Source: Bacteriovoracaceae bacterium
Lineage (GTDB): Bacteria > Bdellovibrionota > UBA1018
Direction of reading: 5' to 3'
DNA length: 10,160 nucleotides
Assembly (NCBI GenBank): GCA_947500275.1
Contig: CANMSW010000062.1
Coordinates: forward strand, 1 to 10,160
Part shown: positions 5,141 through 10,160 of the stretch, in pieces
Numbering within the stretch: position 1 is the stretch's first letter
How the letters are laid out: the number at the start of each line of letters is the position of its first letter
Translations under genes and position numbers: made by a program
The notes under the pieces: model-generated
What the model was told of the DNA's origin: nothing
Database searches by the model: none
Seen by the model: only the letters and a program-made list of their open reading frames with translations

Positions 5141-8077
5141 ATGGCTAGACGGCTGATTCTCATCGCGATCGCGGCCTCGACTTTGTTCGGTAGTTTGACT
5201 GCTGCTCGCGCTGCGTTAGTGAGCGCCGACTACGTCCGCGGTGAAACGCCCCGTTCTGAATCTTCTGAATCAAGTGCGATCGATCTCCTCTCATTCAAAA
5301 CGCATAGCCGCCTTCGAGTTCTTGTGGATCAAGGTGTTGAGGCTCGGTGGAAAGATATCTCTGGAGGTTTTGAGCTCCTCTTAAAGGGCCTGACCTTAGG
5401 GGATATGGGCGCTCCGCTCGGGGGAGAGGAAACCTTCTCCGCCCGATTCAAGGGCTTGAGTGATCAGCGTTTGTCTGGCCTCACAATCCGGGAAACAAAT
5501 GAGGGTGTGATTCTGAAGGGGCGCTGGAAGTTTCCTTCAGGGGCTTTCGCTCCCGCGACTCCGAAAATGGAGCATTTCGAATACCGCGAAAATTCGCCGG
5601 CGCGCTTCGTTCTCGACTTCTGGTCGAAGCCGGGCCCAACGGTTGCGCAGAAAAAGCGCCTGGATGCCGTTCAAGAGCGCGCGGATGAAAAGAAAAGAGC
5701 AGAGGAAGTCTCTCAAGCTCGGGCCGACGATCGAAAGCGTCGCGAGGCGATTCGGCAAGAGGAAGAGAATCTTACTCGGTTTTGCCACGCCCACCTCACG
5801 GAGGGGTCCGATGTGTTTCTCGAGTTTGCGGCAGTCCGCGAGGAGTTTGAGCTCGGCCGCTACCTGGTTCAAAACTCCCCTGAAGAGGGGTACGAGTGGG
5901 TTCGTCCCGATGAAAATGAGAAGGATGGCGCTTACCTTCGGTTAGCGCTGCGTCTCCATCACGAAAAGAATCACGCGCTTGCCCTCAGGACGATCGATTT
6001 CTTCGAAAAGGATTTCCCCAAGTCGAGCTATCGACGGGAGATGCACTTTCTGAAGGCAAATGCTCGTTTGGCGTTGGGGATGAAGACGGAAGCCGATCAA
6101 GACTTCGAAGAAATCCGACGGAACTCGCCAGATTCTCAAGCTGCACTGAGTGCTGGGCTTTACGCTGCCATACGGAATCAGGGGTCAACTTCGCCGCTGC
6201 AGGCACTCGATGGCTGGTTGTGGTTGATTCGCCACCACCCTGAGCATCCGAATGCTTGGGTTTTCCACCTCATGGCGGCAGAGAATCTGACGGAACTTCG
6301 CCAGACTGAGCGTGCTGCGAAGGAATATCAATGGGTCGCACAAAACGCTCCAGGAAAAATGTATCGAGTGGAAGGGGCCGTAAGGATCGGTGACCTTTTC
6401 TATCAGCGTCGCCAGTATGAACGCTCTTTGGCGGCCTACTTCCAGGCGATGAATCGGTTTCCGGACGAGACCACTAAGTTTCCAGCGATCCAGCTCAATC
6501 GGGCGGAGTCACTCTACTGGCTCGGGCAATATGATCGCGCCGGTGAGGCTTACCAAGAGTTTATTAAAGCTTACCCCTCGCATCCCGGGGGCTGGAGAGC
6601 AGAATACCGCCTGGGTGAAATCTTTGGAAGGAAGTCGGACGTCGCCTCCCAGGATCGGTCGCGTGAACATTTTCTCGGAACCATCAATCGTTATCCGACC
6701 AGTCCGGGAGCTGAATTGGCTCGTTTGCGTTTACTGCCGTGTGGGGACCATGGCGGCTTCGACGGATCGACCGCGAAAGATTACCTCACTAAGCGCGTAA
6801 TCGATTTTGATGGTCGCGGAGAAATCCTGCTCGATCGCTGGAAAGACTATTTAGCACTCTCCCAGGTTCGTTCGATGATCAGCCTGGGCGACCACGCAAC
6901 TGCGATCGATATCGCAATTAGAAGCGTTGAAGGGGGAGTCCCAACTGAGCCCCGAAAAAGTATTCTCGCGATGTTGAGATCTCTTTTCAGGCGAACGGTC
7001 TTGGATCATCTCGCGGCCGGCAGACGTTACGAGGCGCTGAAATTCCACGAAGAAAAAATCAGGGACTTTCCTCTGATTCGTTCCTACCGAGATGATCTTG
7101 TGAATCCTGACTACCTTCTCGAGCTTTCGAGCGCAGCGACTGAACTCGGAATGGGGGCTCTCGCGACCTCCTTGATGGACCAATATCATCGTGCTGAAGC
7201 GGGATATAGAGGTGGCGAACGCCAGATTGCATCCCAGGATCTGAATCAAGAGGGGAAGAAGCCCCAGTTTTCGCCAGGGCTTGATCTGATTCTCGAAAAG
7301 GCGAATCGGGCATGGGTCGAAGCGAAGGCTCTTTGGATGCGCTCCGGATTCGAGGAACCAGGGAAGTTGGAAGCGCTCTTAGCTTCGATCCCTGAAGAGT
7401 CGCCACATGCTTATGGCAAGCATGTGCTTCTAGGGGCGTTGAAAGAAAAAACCGGTGTTTCAGCTGAGTCTTTGAATGAACTGGTTCGGGCGCGCTTGTT
7501 GATGCCCCCCTCGGAAGTGTCTGTTCCAGGAGAAGTCTATCGGTTGGAAGCATGGATTGGTCGCTTGCAAGAGCGGAGTGGAGATATGCGTGCGAGCTTG
7601 GCGACACTGAGTGGGCTGGTGCAGCAGATGACAGCCCAGACGCAAGCTCCGAAACCAGTCGATGAGACGGCGAATGGTGGGGCTTTAGGTCTGATCGCGC
7701 AGTTAGGGTCAGGATCGGTCCCGAGCTTGGACGAAATCCTAAGAACACAGGCATCGATTCAAACCCGCCTCGAACGATGGGTAGACGCGAGCGGTACCTG
7801 GGGGAAGCTCATTGAACTCACAGAAAAGAAGGCAGCGGATTCCGATACAAAAGAAACATCGCTGCAAGTGGCGGCCCGATATCGGTTCGAACGGGCCCGG
7901 GCCCTGACCCGGGCGGGCCGTGCTGGTGATTTGGATGCGGCCAAAGCTGATTTAGATCTCATTATTCAAAGCTCAAAAGACGAGGTTTGGACTCGTCTTG
8001 CTCGGGAATCACTTGCGATCGGAGTGGAGGTTGCCTTTCGTTCCATCGCCAGTGATCAGTCGAAAAAAGGTCAGTAA
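5141..8077 (+). CDS. Large exported TPR-repeat protein in the flagellar locus
   Basis: Predicted periplasmic scaffold or assembly protein of unknown function, 978 residues from the ATG at 5141. A Sec signal peptide is clear: MARR, a hydrophobic core, then ARA before a likely cleavage after residue 24. Residues about 55-162 are beta-rich and end in ARFVLDFW, resembling AMIN-type domains that bind cell-wall material; this is a weak likeness. Residues about 168-210 form a highly charged Lys/Arg/Glu helix, probably a coiled coil. From about 265 to 530 several TPR helical pairs can be seen, for example around GDLFYQRRQYERSLAAYFQA and ESLYWLGQYDRAGEAYQEF; further helical repeats run to the C terminus. 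GGAGGG lies 10 bases before the ATG. A TTG at 5111 would add ten residues but spoil the signal peptide. A sigma-54 promoter precedes it, and a sigma-54 activator and flgBC follow. I do not recognise a named family. Confidence 0.88.
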   Translation: MARRLILIAIAASTLFGSLTAARAALVSADYVRGETPRSESSESSAIDLLSFKTHSRLRVLVDQGVEARWKDISGGFELLLKGLTLGDMGAPLGGEETFSARFKGLSDQRLSGLTIRETNEGVILKGRWKFPSGAFAPATPKMEHFEYRENSPARFVLDFWSKPGPTVAQKKRLDAVQERADEKKRAEEVSQARADDRKRREAIRQEEENLTRFCHAHLTEGSDVFLEFAAVREEFELGRYLVQNSPEEGYEWVRPDENEKDGAYLRLALRLHHEKNHALALRTIDFFEKDFPKSSYRREMHFLKANARLALGMKTEADQDFEEIRRNSPDSQAALSAGLYAAIRNQGSTSPLQALDGWLWLIRHHPEHPNAWVFHLMAAENLTELRQTERAAKEYQWVAQNAPGKMYRVEGAVRIGDLFYQRRQYERSLAAYFQAMNRFPDETTKFPAIQLNRAESLYWLGQYDRAGEAYQEFIKAYPSHPGGWRAEYRLGEIFGRKSDVASQDRSREHFLGTINRYPTSPGAELARLRLLPCGDHGGFDGSTAKDYLTKRVIDFDGRGEILLDRWKDYLALSQVRSMISLGDHATAIDIAIRSVEGGVPTEPRKSILAMLRSLFRRTVLDHLAAGRRYEALKFHEEKIRDFPLIRSYRDDLVNPDYLLELSSAATELGMGALATSLMDQYHRAEAGYRGGERQIASQDLNQEGKKPQFSPGLDLILEKANRAWVEAKALWMRSGFEEPGKLEALLASIPEESPHAYGKHVLLGALKEKTGVSAESLNELVRARLLMPPSEVSVPGEVYRLEAWIGRLQERSGDMRASLATLSGLVQQMTAQTQAPKPVDETANGGALGLIAQLGSGSVPSLDEILRTQASIQTRLERWVDASGTWGKLIELTEKKAADSDTKETSLQVAARYRFERARALTRAGRAGDLDAAKADLDLIIQSSKDEVWTRLARESLAIGVEVAFRSIASDQSKKGQ

Positions 8078-8102
8078 TTTAGAGTTTTTGGTTACGAAGT
8101 TA

Positions 8103-8136
8103 GTTTTCGAAAACGTCAGGGACAATGGATTGTCCC
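8103..8136. promoter_or_regulatory. Two adjacent dyads upstream of the second sigma-54 activator
   Basis: A perfect 12-bp palindrome GTTTTCGAAAAC (8103-8114) is followed, four bases later, by GGGACAAT-GG-ATTGTCCC (8119-8136), with 8-base perfect arms. They fill the centre of the 87-base gap after the TPR gene, 28 bases before the ATG. There is no T-tract. They could be an operator for autoregulation or an intergenic RNA hairpin that sets the expression ratio within the transcript. Confidence 0.5.
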
Positions 8137-8164
8137 AAAGTTCGCCAAGGAGGGCGGAGTTGAT

Positions 8165-9292
8165 ATGAGCACAACGATGAATAGCGTAGGGCAGTTGTCG
8201 AACCAATCACATGGACTAGGAATGCTCAATCCCATGGGGGAGTCGTCTCTGGGCTCACTCAGTGCAAACGATAGCCAGATCGAATTTGCTCAAGGAAACC
8301 TGCCGGCTCACCTCAATACGGGTGATCTCCTGACTGGCGATCGCAGAATGCGTGAGCTGGTTAATCTTGCCCGGACCGTAGCGGCAAGCAAGGCGACGGT
8401 TCTGATTCAGGGTGAGAGCGGTACCGGAAAAGAGCTCGTAGCGGCTCTCATTCACGAGAGTAGTACGCGTGGAAATAAGCCGTTTGTCGCGATTAACTGC
8501 GCCGCAATTCCAGAAAATCTCTTGGAAAGTGAACTGTTCGGATACGAGCGGGGTGCATTTACTGGTGCCGTTACAGCCAAAGCGGGACGGTTCGAGTTCG
8601 CAAACGGTGGAACCATCCTGTTAGATGAAATTTCCGAAATGGATATCCGCCTCCAGTCGAAGCTTTTGCGGGTGATTCAGGAGGGCGAAGTTGACCGGAT
8701 CGGTGGAAGACGCCCTGTGCCAGTTGATGTCCGAATCGTGGCAACCACCAATCGTAATCTTGCCGATTGTGTTCGCGAAGGAACTTTCCGTGAGGACCTG
8801 TTTTATCGGCTCAATGTGGTGAATCTGACCCTGCCACCGCTGCGTGAGCGGATAGGCGATATACGGATGCTCTCCAAGCATTTCTTGAAAGTGTACTCGA
8901 CTCGCAATGATCGCTCCATTGGTGGGATCAGTGATTCCGCTGTTGCCCTTCTGGATTCCCATGTCTGGCCCGGCAATATCCGCGAGTTAGAGCACGTCAT
9001 TGAGCGGGCAGTTCTGACAGCGAAGAGCGGAGTAATCGAGGCAAGTGATATTTATATTACTCGGGTCGATACAGCAGTTGATTCGATGAATAGCCGTAAG
9101 ACGGCCGTCGCTGCGGCGCCTGGCGTTTGGACCCCCGGTACGACCTTGAGTGATATTGAACGGAATGTCATTCTCGCGGCTTTGAAGCACCACGATGGGA
9201 ATCGGACCCACACCGCGAAAACTCTCGGAATCTCGATTCGAACCCTACGCAATAAGCTTGCGGAGTATCGCTTAATAGGAATTCACGCGTAA
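8165..9292 (+). CDS. Orphan sigma-54-dependent activator, probable flagellar regulator
   Basis: Predicted RpoN activator with 375 residues. The first 52 residues are Ser/Asn/Gln/Gly-rich without a receiver domain. The AAA+ domain follows: Walker A GESGTGKE (83-90), GAFTGA (130-135), Walker B GGTILLDE (148-155), FREDLFYRLN (208-217), sensor II WPGNIRELEH (268-277). A Fis-type HTH occupies about 330-368 and ends the protein. The layout resembles flagellar activators of the FlrC/FlgR/FlbD group minus the phosphorylation domain. Position between the TPR gene and flgB supports a flagellar role, but the exact orthologue cannot be named. The start has AAGGAGG and GGAG upstream (GGAG 5 bases from the ATG). 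It is probably co-transcribed with the TPR gene. Compared with the activator at 386-1567 it has a longer N terminus and no C-terminal tail, so the two are not recent duplicates. Confidence 0.93.
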   Translation: MSTTMNSVGQLSNQSHGLGMLNPMGESSLGSLSANDSQIEFAQGNLPAHLNTGDLLTGDRRMRELVNLARTVAASKATVLIQGESGTGKELVAALIHESSTRGNKPFVAINCAAIPENLLESELFGYERGAFTGAVTAKAGRFEFANGGTILLDEISEMDIRLQSKLLRVIQEGEVDRIGGRRPVPVDVRIVATTNRNLADCVREGTFREDLFYRLNVVNLTLPPLRERIGDIRMLSKHFLKVYSTRNDRSIGGISDSAVALLDSHVWPGNIRELEHVIERAVLTAKSGVIEASDIYITRVDTAVDSMNSRKTAVAAAPGVWTPGTTLSDIERNVILAALKHHDGNRTHTAKTLGISIRTLRNKLAEYRLIGIHA

Positions 9293-9300
9293 CACGTGTT
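9291..9300. repeat. 10-bp palindrome AACACGTGTT at the activator stop
   Basis: The perfect palindrome overlaps the last two bases of the TAA stop codon. It is short enough to be chance. Confidence 0.25.
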
Positions 9301-9316
9301 GGAGTTGTGAAAAGTG

Positions 9317-9361
9317 CGGCAGTTTTTACCGGGGGTGTGTGGCTCCTGGTAGGAACTGCCG
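9317..9361 (+). other. 19-bp RNA hairpin between activator and flgB
   Basis: Arms 9317-9335 (starting CGGCAGTTTTTACC) and 9343-9361 (ending GGTAGGAACTGCCG) pair over all 19 positions with a 7-base loop TGTGTGG. Four pairs are G-U and work only in the + strand RNA, which points to selection on the transcript rather than on DNA symmetry. No T-tract follows, so it is not a standard intrinsic terminator. It lies 25 bases after the activator stop and just before the candidate flgB promoter, fitting a 3'-end stabiliser, processing site or U-less terminator. Confidence 0.8.
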
Positions 9362-9399
9362 ACCGAGTCTCGAAGAGTTAGGCAGATTTTCTGGGTCCA

Positions 9400-9415
9400 T
9401 GGGTTTTTTCCTGCC
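9400..9415 (+). promoter_or_regulatory. Candidate sigma-54 promoter of flgBC
   Basis: TGGGTTTTTTCCTGCC keeps the invariant GG (9401-9402) and GC (9413-9414) at the correct 10-base spacing, plus the preceding T's of both elements, but lacks the CAC of the -24 box. The predicted start near 9426 leaves a leader of about 34 bases before the TTG start of flgB. It is weaker than the promoter at 5037; its position after a hairpin and before a flagellar rod operon supports it. Confidence 0.5.
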
Positions 9416-9459
9416 GGGCTCCAGTCAGAATAGGGATGGAAGTTGGAAGGGAGGTTCGC

Positions 9460-9873
9460 TTGAGTTCAGGTTTTGATCCGACCATTGGCGCTTTGAACAC
9501 TGCTCTTAATCTGCGCTTGATGAATCAGAACGTCATTTCTTCGAACATCGCGAACGCTGATACTCCGGGTTACAAGGCTAAAGCCATGGAATTTGAAGGC
9601 GCGCTCCGAGCTGCCCTCGGCGTGGAGAGCGGACTGCAGGCTGCGGCCACTGCACCCGGTCATATCACTCATTCTGCAAGCGATCCCATCGATCCAGAAA
9701 TTTATGACGATCCGAATGGAATCGAGTCTTTAGATGGGAACACTGTGGATCGCTCCGCTGAGATGGCGAAGCTTGCTGAGAACCAACTTCTTTATGACGC
9801 TTCAGTCGAGATGCTGAAGAAAAAGCTAGGAATGCTAAAATACGCCATTGGTGAAGGCGGAGGAGGACGCTAA
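9460..9873 (+). CDS. flgB: Flagellar basal body proximal rod protein FlgB
   Basis: Structural protein of the proximal rod, exported by the flagellar type III system and joining the MS ring to the rest of the rod. It has 137 residues, the normal size. The N-terminal rod signature SSNIANADTPGYKA lies at 27-40, and the C-terminal helical part GNTVDRSAEMAKLAENQLLYDAS at about 93-115. The ATG at 9436 would add eight residues but has no spaced ribosome site. TTG at 9460 has GGAAGGGAGG 5 bases upstream and gives a start in register with other FlgB proteins, so I prefer it. flgC follows after three bases. Confidence 0.95.
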   Translation: MSSGFDPTIGALNTALNLRLMNQNVISSNIANADTPGYKAKAMEFEGALRAALGVESGLQAAATAPGHITHSASDPIDPEIYDDPNGIESLDGNTVDRSAEMAKLAENQLLYDASVEMLKKKLGMLKYAIGEGGGGR

Positions 9874-9876
9874 TTT

Positions 9877-10160
9877 ATGGACTTCTTCTCATCCATGCGG
9901 GTCAGTGCGAGTGGCCTTGATGCGCAGACAAAGCGCATGAACACGATTTCGAGTAACATTGCGAATGCTGAAACCACCCGTACGGAGGAGGGCGGCCCTT
10001 ACAAGCGTAAGGATGCAGTTTTCGGAGCCGTAACGGATCGCGAGAGTTTCGGGGAAATTCTTGAGAATAACCTCGACGAGCAGGTTCAAGGCGTATTGGT
10101 CGAGGATATTGCCGAGGATGTTCGCCCGCCTCGGATGGTTTTCAATCCGTCGCATCCAGA
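9877..10160 (+). CDS. flgC: Flagellar basal body rod protein FlgC (5' part, cut by window end)
   Basis: Proximal rod protein that stacks with FlgB and FlgF. The first 94 codons are present and open to the window edge. The sequence MDFFSSMRVSASGLDAQ opens with the expected amphipathic helix, followed by the rod signature ISSNIANAETTRT (24-36), GGPYKRKDAVF, and near the edge VFNPSHP, all typical of FlgC. GGAGGAGG lies about 9 bases before the ATG, inside the end of flgB, and the gap is only three bases, so the two are co-translated in one operon. fliE would commonly follow but lies outside the window. Confidence 0.95.
   Translation, partial: MDFFSSMRVSASGLDAQTKRMNTISSNIANAETTRTEEGGPYKRKDAVFGAVTDRESFGEILENNLDEQVQGVLVEDIAEDVRPPRMVFNPSHP

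Noticed and set aside
7059..7754. 231-codon open frame on the minus strand inside the TPR gene
   Set aside because: The product is Ser/Pro/His-rich without domain character, typical of a shadow frame opposite a long gene.
5065..9365. Octamer GCCGACCG at 5065-5072 and 9358-9365, similar to a sigma-28 -10 box
   Set aside because: Neither copy has a TAAA-type -35 box at the right distance, and the second lies in the arm of a hairpin; most likely coincidence.
1..10160. Mobile elements, CRISPR arrays, tRNA or rRNA genes
   Set aside because: No transposase or integrase, no regular spaced repeats, and no tRNA- or rRNA-like sequences were seen on either strand.

Overview
The window looks like a chromosomal piece of a motile, double-membraned (Gram-negative) bacterium. 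A Mla-type phospholipid ABC transporter operon implies an outer membrane. flgB and flgC encode the proximal flagellar rod. Two sigma-54 (RpoN) activators and at least one very good sigma-54 promoter imply RpoN-controlled motility. Intact, receiver-less sigma-54 activators beside flagellar genes, plus a long MCE protein ending in a conserved helical tail, suggest a Bdellovibrionota or deltaproteobacterial-type organism. That placement is an inference from gene style, not from a marker gene.

Layout. 1-385 is a non-coding leader rich in A/T tracts and inverted repeats. 386-1567 (+) is an orphan sigma-54 activator with an unusual 60-residue C-terminal tail, ended by a strong terminator at 1621-1660 whose T-tract is the reverse complement of the last codons of mlaD. 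4843-1651 (-) is a four-gene operon, transcribed in the order lipoprotein, mlaE (permease), mlaF (ATPase), mlaD (MCE protein); mlaF and mlaD overlap by 8 bases. 4844-5140 is a divergent control region holding a near-consensus sigma-54 promoter (5037-5052), candidate enhancer repeats about 140-160 bases upstream of its predicted start, and a leader hairpin. 5141-8077 (+) encodes a large exported protein with an AMIN-like beta region, a charged helix and TPR repeats. 8165-9292 (+) is a second receiver-less sigma-54 activator, followed by a 19-bp hairpin, a second possible sigma-54 promoter, flgB (TTG start, 9460-9873) and flgC (from 9877, cut by the window end).

How they may work together. The right half reads as a flagellar control module: an RpoN promoter drives the TPR protein and probably the downstream activator, which in turn could activate flgBC and perhaps its own operon through the upstream repeats. 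The TPR protein sits directly ahead of rod genes and is predicted to be periplasmic, so it may take part in rod or motor assembly or in envelope remodelling around the flagellum; this is the least described part of the window. The left half is a lipid-transport operon with its own conserved-looking lipoprotein of unknown function, and a separate regulator of unknown targets. No tRNA, rRNA, insertion sequence, prophage or CRISPR array was seen.
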